NCBI RefSeq assembly: GCF_024733565.1 | Contig: NZ_JANIOC010000017.1 | Coordinates: 1 to 64,000, forward strand | DNA length: 64,000 nt | Source: Rossellomorea sp. SC111 | Lineage (GTDB): Bacteria > Bacillota > Bacilli > Bacillales > Bacillaceae_B | Direction: 5' to 3' | Part shown: piece by piece, positions 24,601 through 32,619 of the stretch | Layout of the letters: each line of letters opens with the position of its first letter | How positions within the stretch are numbered: position 1 is the first letter of the stretch | The notes under the pieces: model-generated | The model's database searches: none | The model's input: only the letters and a program-made list of their open reading frames with translations | Told to the model about the DNA's origin: nothing | Position numbers and translations under genes: made by a program

Positions 24601-26085
24601 TTGTACTGTAAAAAGTGTGGAACAAAGAACACAGAAGGTGCTCTCTATTGTATAAACGATGGGGAAGCATTAGCGATACATAATGAAAATGTCCTGACCT
24701 ATCAGGAAAACACCCGATACTGCAGCCATTGCAGTCACGAAGCAATCACTGGCGCCCTTTACTGTCAGCAATGCGGCCAGACATTGAGTAAAGTAAAGGA
24801 AACGCAGGATAACCGTGGACCGAATCGATCTGCCCAGCCGCTTCTTGGAACTGGAGCCAAGGAAACTCGAAAATTTATGGACATGTTGTCTGATACGAAC
24901 ATTCTGAAGAAACTTGCTCTATGGAATGGAATATCCTTGGCGGTGCTCTTCATCATTTCATTCATCAGTAGTTCTGTCTTAAATGGATTATTGAGAGATT
25001 CATTCCGGGGTGACTTTGGACCGATGATCGATGGGGTTAAGCTGTTATCGTTTTCGGATATTTTTATGATCAGTCATATGGCAAGCGTGGAGTACAGTGC
25101 ACGTGCACTTATGTTCGAAGGTGTACTATCAACGACAAGCGGATTATTCTTCCTATTAGTCATCCCGGCAATCGTATTAATCATCACCGGGTTCTTGATG
25201 AACCGTCATACCGGAAACAATGTAATTGAAAAGCTGAAGTTTTGCCTTTCCTTTTCCATCATATATGGCCTGCTGGTAGGGATTTTCAGTACTTTTGCCG
25301 GCGTATCCATGGATATTTCAGATCCAACCGAATTACTTGGGGACATAATCGTAAGTGCAGATTATCCTTTCATAGAAAGTATGTTTAACGCTATTATAAT
25401 CAGTATGATTTTTACAAGTATAGGCTCTATGTTCTCGTTACATAAAGAACAGCGTTCAACCAATGATCAATTTGGCCTTTCAATTTCCAGAGCCATTCTC
25501 CATTCGATGATCGGGTTGACCCTGATGATGATTGCAGGTTCGATCTATGTTTCATCAAATGATGAAGTAACAACGGACAATCCTGCAGGTGACGTTCTGA
25601 TTGGAACGCAAGCAGGAGGCTACCTGTGGAATATTGCCCAATTCCAGACCCTGAGGTTTGATCTGATTGCAGATGGTGAATCAGTGAAAGCCAGCTACTC
25701 ACTGATTGGCGGACCAAAGGCATTGGAAGGGGATGATGATGCCCTGACCGAGTTTTTTGACGGGTTCAATTGGATTTGGATGTTAGTGCTTATTCCAATC
25801 GCTCTCCACTCGTTGGCAGGGAATCTATTTCGCAAATCCTCCCAAGGAAACATACTATATGAGCTCGGAGTTTATGCCGTTACATTTGGAATCGTCAACG
25901 CCATGATGGTTTCCATATCGAAACTTACCATCGATACGAATTTCGATGATGTATTTACGGTCACGCTTGGATTTTCCATCATTGGGACGTTTATCTTCAG
26001 CACACTCCTTGCATTTGGAAGCAGTTATGCGGCAGTGATGGTGACCAATCGTCAGACCCGCCATCAGGCGTCGTTTTCATCATGA
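24601..26085 (+). CDS. Zinc-ribbon polytopic membrane protein
   Basis: From TTG 24601 (AAAGGAGG upstream), 494 residues. The protein begins with two ribbon-like motifs. The first (CKKCGTKNTEGALYCINDG) has Asp in place of the fourth Cys; the second (CSHCSHEAITGALYCQQCG) is complete. About eight transmembrane helices follow, with extracellular stretches such as residues 325-380. No transporter or enzyme motif is visible. It is in an operon with other zinc-ribbon proteins, which suggests an envelope function. Confidence 0.7.
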   Translation: MYCKKCGTKNTEGALYCINDGEALAIHNENVLTYQENTRYCSHCSHEAITGALYCQQCGQTLSKVKETQDNRGPNRSAQPLLGTGAKETRKFMDMLSDTNILKKLALWNGISLAVLFIISFISSSVLNGLLRDSFRGDFGPMIDGVKLLSFSDIFMISHMASVEYSARALMFEGVLSTTSGLFFLLVIPAIVLIITGFLMNRHTGNNVIEKLKFCLSFSIIYGLLVGIFSTFAGVSMDISDPTELLGDIIVSADYPFIESMFNAIIISMIFTSIGSMFSLHKEQRSTNDQFGLSISRAILHSMIGLTLMMIAGSIYVSSNDEVTTDNPAGDVLIGTQAGGYLWNIAQFQTLRFDLIADGESVKASYSLIGGPKALEGDDDALTEFFDGFNWIWMLVLIPIALHSLAGNLFRKSSQGNILYELGVYAVTFGIVNAMMVSISKLTIDTNFDDVFTVTLGFSIIGTFIFSTLLAFGSSYAAVMVTNRQTRHQASFSS

Positions 26086-26091
26086 ACAAAG

Positions 26092-26129
26092 CGAATGGTT
26101 GTCTCTGTAAGACTGGAGACAACCATTCG
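26092..26129 (+). other. Intercistronic hairpin
   Basis: A perfect 14-bp stem (CGAATGGTTGTCTC at 26092-26105 with 26116-26129, 10-base loop), without a long T run (followed by GTTTCAC). It is a partial terminator or RNA-stability element between two zinc-ribbon genes. Confidence 0.7.
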
Positions 26130-26165
26130 GTTTCACTAAACATGTAAAAAAGAGGAGAAATCATT

Positions 26166-28016
26166 GTGAAATTTTGTACTTCCTGCGGAAAGAAAGTTCA
26201 AGGCAACACCTCCCACTGCAACAGATGCGGGGCTAACATACACGGGAAAGAAACACACACCAAAAGAGAAGCCAGTATGCCTTCCCTTGCCTCTCTATCC
26301 TTAAAAACAAAAATCATCATCGGAGCCGCTATACTTTTCTTCATTGCCTGTATTTCGCTATATAAAGTGGGCGACACCCTAACAGATAAATCAAACCTGA
26401 TGGCTGATTTCGAGGAACACTTAAAGACAGGCAATATCGATGAATTAGTCAGTATTCTTGATTCAAGAAAAGACTCTGAAAAAGTTACAAAGAAAAATGT
26501 TCAGGCCCTTCTTACCTATTTAAAAGAAAACCCGGACCAAAAAGAAGACATGATAACCCAATTACATAATAATGTAGAAACGGCAGATGCCCAAACCGTT
26601 AAAGCCAATGATGATCTTGAGTCTCCCAACCAGCTGATCACCTTTGAAAAAAGAGGGAAGAAGTTCCTGATTTACGATAATTATGATTTTATCATGGAGT
26701 CTGCCCCCATGACGGTTTATACCAATTACGACGACCTTCGTTATTACGTCAACGGAAAAGAAATCAAACCTGAATCTGGAGAAGGCTATAGTGTCAATTT
26801 CGGGACATTCATACCTGGAACGTATAAAGTCAAGGCAGTCCTTACCTCCGATTTAGTGGAGTTGGAAAAGGAAGTCGATATTCAACATGTCGGACCAACA
26901 GATACGGACCTTTTCTTCGACATCGACTATACGACGGTCCATACGAATAGCGAAGGTGCCTCCGTCTGGGTGAACGGAAAGGATACCGGGATGAAGACCA
27001 CAGAAGACAACACCGCTGAAATCGGTCCGGTTCTTACTGATGGTTCCATGGAGGTGCAAGTAAAGAAAGACATGCCTTTCGGGACGGTTCAATCCGACGT
27101 CATGGCCATTGATGACAATGTACTTGATGCGCCTTTGACATTGAGCGACAAACAAAAGGATCAGGTCATGGAAGGTCTGAAACAATACTTCCTTAACCTT
27201 TCCAAAGCCCTTGCCTATCAAGATGAAAAGTACCTTAAAGAGGAATCCAACGAAGTATCATCCTTTGTTTCGTCTTCCTTTCAAGAGTTAAAGGGGGATG
27301 ACTGGAAAACATTCGGGTACATTACAGACCTGGAAGTGGATTTAAAATCCCTACACTTGGAGGAAGTGGACGGTGAATGGATGGCCACTCTACCGATCCA
27401 CGCAGAATGGATGCAGGATTATGTGTATTCAGGAGATCCCATATCACTGTCAAAAGAGAGTGATGTGAGTAACTACTCTTTAAGCTATGCAGCAAAAAGT
27501 AAAAAATGGAGTGTCGCCTCCTTCTCTTCCGTCTGGGATTTTGATGAAAGCAACGCTCAAAAGATTGATATTGATAACGTCGCACTGAAAAAGCAAATGG
27601 AGACTGCACCGGCTTTTAGTGACATTTCTCAAAAACAAGTCAGTGATGATGTGGAATCGTTTGTGGAATCCTTTATTTCCAATGGCGTTCAAGCATATAA
27701 CAATCGTAACTTTTCAATTCTATCAGATGATATAGACTCCTCTTCCGCCTATTCAAAAACGGTTAAAGACTATATCGACCACCTTGAGAAAAAAGGAATA
27801 ACCGAGGACCTCGTCAACGTTGAAATCGAGAAAGTCGAACCATTGGAAGATGGCTCTTACTACGTTTACACAACGGAAGAATACAACATCTATTACAAAG
27901 ACAACACAGGCAAATACAAAGCATTTGAAGGCAAGTACAAAATAACCTCTCCAGATGACGACTTAAAGATGTATGATCTGGTCTCCACTGAGGAAGTGGA
28001 TAGTAGGGATTTGTAA
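26166..28016 (+). CDS. TcaA/YvbJ-like zinc-ribbon membrane-anchored protein
   Basis: 616 residues from GTG 26166 (AAGAGGAGAAATCATT). The N-terminal zinc ribbon is CTSCGKKVQGNTSHCNRCG; one transmembrane helix (about 49-66) follows. The extracellular part carries repeated TcaA-type domains (YTNYDDLRYYVNGKEI, then VWVNGKDTG) and two NTF2-like regions near residues 340-460 and 500-605. In Staphylococcus TcaA affects teichoic acid and glycopeptide response; B. subtilis YvbJ has the same layout. It is last in the operon and ends at a strong terminator. Confidence 0.78.
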   Translation: MKFCTSCGKKVQGNTSHCNRCGANIHGKETHTKREASMPSLASLSLKTKIIIGAAILFFIACISLYKVGDTLTDKSNLMADFEEHLKTGNIDELVSILDSRKDSEKVTKKNVQALLTYLKENPDQKEDMITQLHNNVETADAQTVKANDDLESPNQLITFEKRGKKFLIYDNYDFIMESAPMTVYTNYDDLRYYVNGKEIKPESGEGYSVNFGTFIPGTYKVKAVLTSDLVELEKEVDIQHVGPTDTDLFFDIDYTTVHTNSEGASVWVNGKDTGMKTTEDNTAEIGPVLTDGSMEVQVKKDMPFGTVQSDVMAIDDNVLDAPLTLSDKQKDQVMEGLKQYFLNLSKALAYQDEKYLKEESNEVSSFVSSSFQELKGDDWKTFGYITDLEVDLKSLHLEEVDGEWMATLPIHAEWMQDYVYSGDPISLSKESDVSNYSLSYAAKSKKWSVASFSSVWDFDESNAQKIDIDNVALKKQMETAPAFSDISQKQVSDDVESFVESFISNGVQAYNNRNFSILSDDIDSSSAYSKTVKDYIDHLEKKGITEDLVNVEIEKVEPLEDGSYYVYTTEEYNIYYKDNTGKYKAFEGKYKITSPDDDLKMYDLVSTEEVDSRDL

Positions 28017-28064
28017 AAGGAGTATACGAATTGCAGAGCCATGGCTTCCTTGATAACTAAGCGC

Positions 28065-28099
28065 CCCCCTATTTTCCCTCGCGAAAATAGGGGGTTTTT
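28065..28099. terminator. Strong terminator of the zinc-ribbon operon
   Basis: CCCCCTATTTTC pairs with GAAAATAGGGGG over 12 bp around 6 bases and leads into TTTTTG on the plus strand. Confidence 0.92.
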
Positions 28100-28141
28100 G
28101 ATTCGTCCATGGCGCAGACGGATGGTTACTTAACCTAAAAA

Positions 28142-28162
28142 GAAGCACGAGAAGCGTCCCTG
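28142..28162. repeat. Degenerate REP-like half
   Basis: GAAGCACGAGAAGCGTCCCTG departs from the consensus at several positions. It is the last recognisable right-type half before the matrix locus. Confidence 0.55.
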
Positions 28163-28199
28163 GGTGGCGAACGTGTGACCGCTCATTGAAAATATAAAT

Positions 28200-28228
28200 A
28201 GAGAAGCAAGAGTTACCCTCGCTTCTCT
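28200..28228 (-). terminator. Terminator of the tasA-tapA-sipW operon, REP-derived
   Basis: On the minus strand AGAGAAGC-GAG, five bases, CTC-TT-GCTTCTCT, then TATTTATATTTT. The arm GAAGCAAGAG is the start of the REP right half, so the terminator may descend from a repeat. Confidence 0.7.
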
Positions 28229-28236
28229 GGTAATAG

Positions 28237-28815
28237 TTACGATATATTTTTTTCAATGGAGTCTTCTTTTTTTGATGTAAGGTCGATGGTGGAGATCGCT
28301 TTCCAAATCGTATAACCTGAATATAAAAGGAGTAAAATCCCCGGGATGATCAACATCAGTGCTCCGTTTTTCGAATTCATAAAATTCATGAGGTAGCCTA
28401 TATAAGGAATCGTGAACCCTTTGTATTGTGCCACGACATTTTCAGATAACACAGGTTCAAGGTCTGGAGCGTCATTATTGTCCCCTTTTGTTTTATACAT
28501 CACATGGTCGCCGCTCTTGGTCACTTCTAAAACCCGGTGAGTGATGAGAATGTTTTCTTTCTCTTTGAACGTTATGACGTCTCCCTTTTCAAAACGGGTC
28601 ATATCCCCTCCAGGTTTCACCGCAATGATGGATCCTGTTTGAATACCCGGCTCCATCGACCCTGAAAGTACGGTTTTAATCTGATAACCAAAGAATTGAG
28701 GTTCTCCACCTGCTGCCTTTGAGGAAACGACGACGAATATCATTATGAATAATACAGCATATAGAACGACCGTGATACTAGTACTTAGAATTTTTTTTGC
28801 CAATTTTAGTTTCAC
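28237..28815 (-). CDS. sipW: Signal peptidase I of the ER type
   Basis: A 192-residue membrane protease with Ser in VLSGSMEPGIQ (nucleophile about residue 52), His in ITHRVLEV replacing the Lys of bacterial SPases, and KTKGDNNDAPD as the conserved acidic box. These are the marks of the archaeal/ER-type SipW. N- and C-terminal transmembrane helices are visible. It processes the TasA- and TapA-type precursors encoded upstream. The start is GTG behind AAGGATGATGAAAA. It is last in transcription, unlike B. subtilis where it is in the middle. Confidence 0.93.
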   Translation of the reverse strand: MKLKLAKKILSTSITVVLYAVLFIMIFVVVSSKAAGGEPQFFGYQIKTVLSGSMEPGIQTGSIIAVKPGGDMTRFEKGDVITFKEKENILITHRVLEVTKSGDHVMYKTKGDNNDAPDLEPVLSENVVAQYKGFTIPYIGYLMNFMNSKNGALMLIIPGILLLLYSGYTIWKAISTIDLTSKKEDSIEKNIS

Positions 28816-28839
28816 TTTTCATCATCCTTACCTGTCATT

Positions 28840-29706
28840 TTACTCTTGTATACTAGATGTTTCTGATATAGAAGGAGAAGGTACTGGTGGCTCTTCTTCC
28901 TTTGGTGGAATCTCACTTTGCTCACTTGCTGCCTTCCCCTCAACTTGTTCTTCCGTATTTGTTTCTGGCTCGGCAGGTGCTGCAGGCTGTTCAGGTTCTT
29001 GTTTCTTATCCTCTTTAGCTGGAGATTTTTCTTTTATACTCTCTTCCCTTTTTTCAGGAGTAGGCTCTGGGACACTGACTTTCTTATTTTCTTTAACTTT
29101 ACTGTCTTTTTTCTCAGGTGTCTCTGGCTTCTTTTCTTCTCCGCCTTTGTCTGGAGCCTCTGGTTTTTCTTGTTCACATTCAATCGTGATGGTTTCACTC
29201 CATAATTCATGTCGAATGTCTTCCTTATTTCCGTGTCCAGGGCGTTGGAGGGCTTTGAATTTGTAGTTTCCAGGTAGATTGACATTCGCTTTTAAGGTAG
29301 CTGTTTCACCTTTATTGATGGGCTGAATATCTCCACTGACTATATTGTTTCCGTTCTTAGGATTTCCTTTGGCTGCATAGTACACTGCGAATTCTGTGGT
29401 ACCTTGCATTGTACTGCCTGTATTCATGATCCTGGCAGAAAGGTCTATCGGTGAACATGCATTTACTGTTCGCACCTCTTCTTTGTCAGGGAAGTTTAAT
29501 GAACTTTTATCCCAGATACTCCAGGTTCCAGCGGTAATGACTCCAGTTACTTGATCCTGGTCGTTAAAATAGGCACCGGTGTTGCCGTCTATAAATGAAC
29601 TTGTAATCGTTGTGGCATACCAGATCGCCAATAGTTGACAGAGGAGCTTCCACTTTTTTGTTGGGGTTTTGTGTTTTCTGGTTCTTGGGTATCTTATGGA
29701 GATCAC
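28840..29706 (-). CDS. tapA: TapA-like amyloid-fibre anchoring/assembly protein
   Basis: The 288-residue protein has a basic N-terminus, one hydrophobic segment (about 20-36), then NTGAYFNDQDQV, the SipW-type processing context shared with TapA. The first domain (about 45-180) keeps the SIWDKSSLNF and CSPIDLSARIMNTG features. The last third is Lys/Glu/Pro-rich repeats (EKPEAPDKGGEEKKPETPEKK), as in TapA tails. TapA nucleates and attaches TasA fibres. The ribosome site AAAGGA is unusually close to GTG 29706, and no better start was seen. It is the second gene in transcription. Confidence 0.78.
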   Translation of the reverse strand: MISIRYPRTRKHKTPTKKWKLLCQLLAIWYATTITSSFIDGNTGAYFNDQDQVTGVITAGTWSIWDKSSLNFPDKEEVRTVNACSPIDLSARIMNTGSTMQGTTEFAVYYAAKGNPKNGNNIVSGDIQPINKGETATLKANVNLPGNYKFKALQRPGHGNKEDIRHELWSETITIECEQEKPEAPDKGGEEKKPETPEKKDSKVKENKKVSVPEPTPEKREESIKEKSPAKEDKKQEPEQPAAPAEPETNTEEQVEGKAASEQSEIPPKEEEPPVPSPSISETSSIQE

Positions 29707-29798
29707 ATCCTTTGGATATGTGATAAATTAATTTCTTGAAGAAGTCAGAAATTAGGTTTTTCTAGCTTCTTCAGAAAATTAAAGTGATATTTAATTGA

Positions 29799-29825
29799 AG
29801 AAAGGTGGGTGGGACCCACCTTTCT
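29799..29825 (-). other. Hairpin between tasA and tapA
   Basis: A perfect 12-bp stem with a three-base loop (AGAAAGGTGGGT, GGG, ACCCACCTTTCT on the plus strand). No T run follows in the direction of transcription, so it is more likely a stabiliser or partial stop that would raise tasA over tapA. Confidence 0.75.
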
Positions 29826-29836
29826 CTTTATTTATA

Positions 29837-30427
29837 TTAGCGCGCTTCGCCTGCTCCTTGCATACCATTGAAAGTCCATTCAAGCTCTAGAGAATCCCCT
29901 TGGAACTGATTTTGATCTTCGCCATTATCAACAAACTCATATTGAACATAAAGTTTATCTGATGTACCCGCAGCAAGATTTCCTCCACGCTCTGCAAAGA
30001 ACTGACTCCAGAAATTCCCTTCAATCACGTCAGGCGACATATTTTTCAAATCATACAATGTCGTTGACCAAATCGGTACATCTAATTTATCTCCATTTAG
30101 TAAGAAGTTAACTCGAATATGCTTACCAAAGTCATCTGAATTATTCCCATTACCATGGACAGTATAGTCTGTTGTTAAATCAATAGACGCAATATCTAAT
30201 GTACCTCCATTAACTAAATCAAAAGAACGAAGCATAGTATCACCTGGTTTAATGTTTTCAACCTCAATAATCGTTGACGGGTCTGCACTCAGATCCAAAG
30301 TACCAGCAGCAAAAGTAGCATTTGCTTCTGCACTGTCACTAAAGTAAGCATATGTACCTCCCCCAACCAATGCCAATCCTAGTGCCGCTGATGCTACGCC
30401 TAAACCTAATTTTTGCTTAATACCCAT
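29837..30427 (-). CDS. tasA: TasA/CalY-family matrix fibre protein
   Basis: 196 residues from ATG 30427, chosen because GAGGAGG lies nine bases before it; the frame is open upstream but those codons contain the ribosome site itself. The signal region (GVASAALGLALVGGGTYAYFSDS) and NATFAAGTLDLSADPSTIIEVENIKPGD are the camelysin/TasA hallmark. The short length and the LKNMSPDVI-GNFW region place it nearer to CalY/TasA of B. cereus than to the 261-residue B. subtilis TasA. It forms amyloid-like matrix fibres after SipW cleavage. It is first in the operon, behind a promoter flanked by SinR-like boxes. Confidence 0.88.
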   Translation of the reverse strand: MGIKQKLGLGVASAALGLALVGGGTYAYFSDSAEANATFAAGTLDLSADPSTIIEVENIKPGDTMLRSFDLVNGGTLDIASIDLTTDYTVHGNGNNSDDFGKHIRVNFLLNGDKLDVPIWSTTLYDLKNMSPDVIEGNFWSQFFAERGGNLAAGTSDKLYVQYEFVDNGEDQNQFQGDSLELEWTFNGMQGAGEAR

Positions 30428-30462
30428 TTCGATATTCCTCCTCGTTTTCACGTTTTTTTCTA

Positions 30463-30500
30463 GTTCGTTTAAAAGTTATTTTTTGTTCTTTTTAACGAAC
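30463..30500. promoter_or_regulatory. SinR-like operators downstream of the tasA promoter
   Basis: GTTCGTTT (30463-30470) and the inverted pair GTTCTTTTTAACGAAC (30485-30500). GTTCTTT fits the SinR consensus GTTCTYT. They lie just beyond the -10, where a repressor would block the start. Confidence 0.6.
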
Positions 30501-30511
30501 CTTACATTTGA

Positions 30512-30540
30512 AGTATAAGACAAATGTCATAGATTGAAAA
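30512..30540 (-). promoter_or_regulatory. Probable promoter of tasA-tapA-sipW
   Basis: On the minus strand TTTTCA (30535-30540), 17 bases, TATACT (30512-30517). The predicted start lies near 30505, beside the inverted SinR-like pair. Confidence 0.5.
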
Positions 30541-30552
30541 ACTTCAAATCCG

Positions 30553-30575
30553 GTCGTTTATTCGTTAAAACGAAC
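30553..30575. promoter_or_regulatory. Upstream operator-like inverted repeat
   Basis: TTCGTTAAAACGAAC (30561-30575), preceded by GTCGTTT at 30553. Together with 30463-30500 the tasA promoter is bracketed. The binder could be SinR or the divergent RNPP-type regulator. Confidence 0.55.
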
Positions 30576-30626
30576 AAGAAACGGTGTTATTCTCTATTTA
30601 TCTCCTTAAATCTAATTAATTCATTT

Positions 30627-30655
30627 ATTTTCAAGAACATTATATCCACTATAAT
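30627..30655 (+). promoter_or_regulatory. Promoter of the second RNPP-type regulator
   Basis: TATAAT at 30650-30655 with a weak upstream TTTTCA about 17 bases before. The transcript would begin right at the hairpin at 30662. Confidence 0.5.
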
Positions 30656-30661
30656 GAACAA

Positions 30662-30710
30662 CGGGTTGTGAGCTAAAGTCCGAGATTGGCGGAACAAGTC
30701 CCACAACCCG
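30662..30710 (+). other. 5'-leader hairpin of the second RNPP-type regulator
   Basis: CGGGTTGTG (30662-30670) pairs with CACAACCCG (30702-30710) around a 31-base loop, followed by CCCATTTTTG. It looks like an RNA stem that begins at the predicted transcription start. It may act as an attenuator. Confidence 0.55.
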
Positions 30711-30761
30711 CCCATTTTTGTTAAAATACTAAGTAAAGATTTGTTCAGTGAAGGTGATTAA

Positions 30762-31646
30762 ATGGATTACTCCGTTATAGGAAAGAAGATACGAGAAATG
30801 AGAAAAGTGGTGGGGTTAACTCAAGGGGATTTGGCTGAAGGGGTGTGCACGCAGGCACTCATCAGCCGGATTGAAAAGGGAGATATTTATCCGAGTGCGA
30901 CGACGCTTTATCAGATTTCGTTAAAGCTTGGTGTGGACGTGAATTACTTTTTTGAAATTGGAACCACTCCCCGCCTCGATTATATCCAAGAGGTGGAAAA
31001 ACAACTGAGAATTTTTAGAATGAATGGCCAATATGCGGAGATGATGGAAATGGTCCGGACAGAAGAAAAAAATCCATTTTTCTTTAGAGATAATGAAAAG
31101 CTTCAGCTTCTGTATTGGCACAAAGCGATCTATCTGTTTGAAATCACAAAAGAGAAAGAGACTGCTTTCTCTTTATTGCTTCAGGCGTACAAGCTGACCT
31201 CCCAACAGAAAAAGGCCTCTACTGAAAGAGAGATGGAGATCCTCATAACCTTCGGTACATGGGAATCATTGTTAGATAACCATGAAAAGGCTCTCCACCA
31301 TTATAAAGAGGTGGAAGAACTTATGAATCATACCAAGCAACTGTTTGATAAATCCATTAAAACACGATTATTATTTAACACCGCCAGGGTTCTCACACGC
31401 ATTGGACTTTATGAAGAATCCACGGAATATTGTCTTAAAGCCATTAAATGGTGTCTTGAAGAAGAACATCTATGGGGGCTTGGAGAGTTGCATTATCAAA
31501 TCGGCTATAATTTTGAGCTAGTGGGGGAATATAATAAGGCTTTACCATATATAGATAAATCACTTCATATGTTTGAACTGCGAAAGGATCAACGGTTTCT
31601 TACTTTTCTAAAAAAGAGAAAACAAGAAATAATGGGCAGGTTGTGA
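30762..31646 (+). CDS. RNPP-type HTH-TPR regulator adjacent to the matrix operon
   Basis: The 294-residue paralogue of the 1577-2503 product has an HTH at about 6-60 (LTQGDLAEGVCTQALISRIEKG) and a TPR-like C-terminal region. Its gene is divergent from tasA-tapA-sipW, with inverted repeats and a hairpin between them. The family (PlcR, NprR, PrgX) is controlled by short imported peptides; candidates would be encoded nearby. A 38-codon hydrophobic ORF follows 35 bases downstream, the position of papR relative to plcR. Control of tasA is an inference from the divergent arrangement. Confidence 0.78.
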   Translation: MDYSVIGKKIREMRKVVGLTQGDLAEGVCTQALISRIEKGDIYPSATTLYQISLKLGVDVNYFFEIGTTPRLDYIQEVEKQLRIFRMNGQYAEMMEMVRTEEKNPFFFRDNEKLQLLYWHKAIYLFEITKEKETAFSLLLQAYKLTSQQKKASTEREMEILITFGTWESLLDNHEKALHHYKEVEELMNHTKQLFDKSIKTRLLFNTARVLTRIGLYEESTEYCLKAIKWCLEEEHLWGLGELHYQIGYNFELVGEYNKALPYIDKSLHMFELRKDQRFLTFLKKRKQEIMGRL

Positions 31647-31681
31647 ACCCATTTCGGTGGGAAACAGAAACAGGTAGATTA

Positions 31682-31798
31682 GTGTTGGGAGTATTGATCA
31701 AACGATTGTTTAAAATTGCTCTTCTAGCAAAGGTTATTGTTGTTTCTACAAGTATTATGATTTTCCATGCCCTGTTAACCGTGTGTATTACAGGTTGA
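31682..31798 (+). CDS. Possible small hydrophobic peptide downstream of the RNPP-type regulator
   Basis: A 38-codon ORF (GTG start; a TTG follows at 31685) encodes a short basic start and a hydrophobic run (LLAKVIVVSTSIMIFHALL) ending TVCITG. The position and size resemble PapR- or Shp-type signal precursors. The ribosome site is poor (ACAGG), and its 5' part contains ATCAAACGATTGTTTAAA (31697-31714), which recurs at 61056-61073 as noncoding DNA. Treat as a weak candidate; it may be chance. Confidence 0.3.
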   Translation: MLGVLIKRLFKIALLAKVIVVSTSIMIFHALLTVCITG

Positions 31799-31846
31799 GG
31801 GGAACTGCTTCGCTTTCCGCGGAAGTCTACGCAGTTCTCCTCAACC
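31793..31846. repeat. Long inverted repeat with Bacillus-type GCTTTCCGCGG core
   Basis: Sixteen-base arms (31793-31808 and 31831-31846, one mismatch) enclose CGCTTTCCGCGGAAG. Similar cores are widespread intergenic repeats in Bacillus. It overlaps the end of the small ORF at 31682-31798. Confidence 0.6.
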
Positions 31847-32619
31847 CTCTAAATAAGTTTGTCGTGACAGAGCTAAATAGTGATTAATAACAGTTGAGAT
31901 TATAATATTTTAGGAGCCATGGTACCTGTCCGCGACCCCTGAAAAAGTTCTGCATTTTAAAAATATGATTGAAAAACCATTCTCCAGATTCTCTTCTAAA
32001 CAACGATAGACTGGTAGATAGACATTTTGACCCCCTAAAAGAAATTTCGGAAGAAGAGGGACGGTCCTTCTGCCCCCTTTTGTCCCTTTCTCAAAACAGT
32101 CACTTTGACAACGGAAGCATGGGGTTGGTTCAACTGCTTCCTCCCTTAAACGTACTCCTCCTGTTCTTCATTAGCCTCAAACTTTAAACACCAAATTATT
32201 TCGCTGAACAGTTATTTTCACTTTCCATTTAATATAACTTTACTCTTCTTATGACCCTTTCTTCATGAAGTATCACCATGGTCTTAAAAATTACAAACCA
32301 TTCACTTGATTAATATCCAATATGGTAAAATAATCTAAAAGGTGCTGTTAGGCTGAAATATATCAAGTCATTTCAGGTCAATCAAATGCCCAGATCTCCC
32401 CGGAACGAAAGTCTGATGAAATTCCTCCAAACCCGCGTACGTAATAGATAGTAAGGTACTAAATAAAAGTTCCTTACCAAGCTTTAAAATTTTGTATAGC
32501 TCAATGTCTTAATCCAAAGAGCGTCAATGCAAAGTAACCGATAATATGCCCTGCTTTGCGGAAGAGAAACTCGATAAACTCCATAGGGGCTGGTGGTTGA
32601 AAACGGATTGGTGATCGTA
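31847..32619. other. Gene-poor stretch
   Basis: About 770 bases without a convincing gene. It holds decayed REP-like pieces near 32050-32085 (AGAGGGACGGTCCTTCTGCC) and 32113-32141 (GAAGCATGGGGTTGGTTCAA), and otherwise AT-rich DNA. A 72-codon frame at 31969-32187 is built partly from these pieces and is not credible. Confidence 0.6.

Noticed and set aside
28745-29266. A rightward frame of 173 codons rich in Ser, Phe and Gly
   Set aside because: It is the complement of the Glu/Lys/Pro-rich tail of the tapA-like gene and has no start signals.
31969-32187. A 72-codon rightward frame in a gene-poor stretch
   Set aside because: It is composed partly of decayed REP DNA, has no ribosome site and shows no protein pattern.
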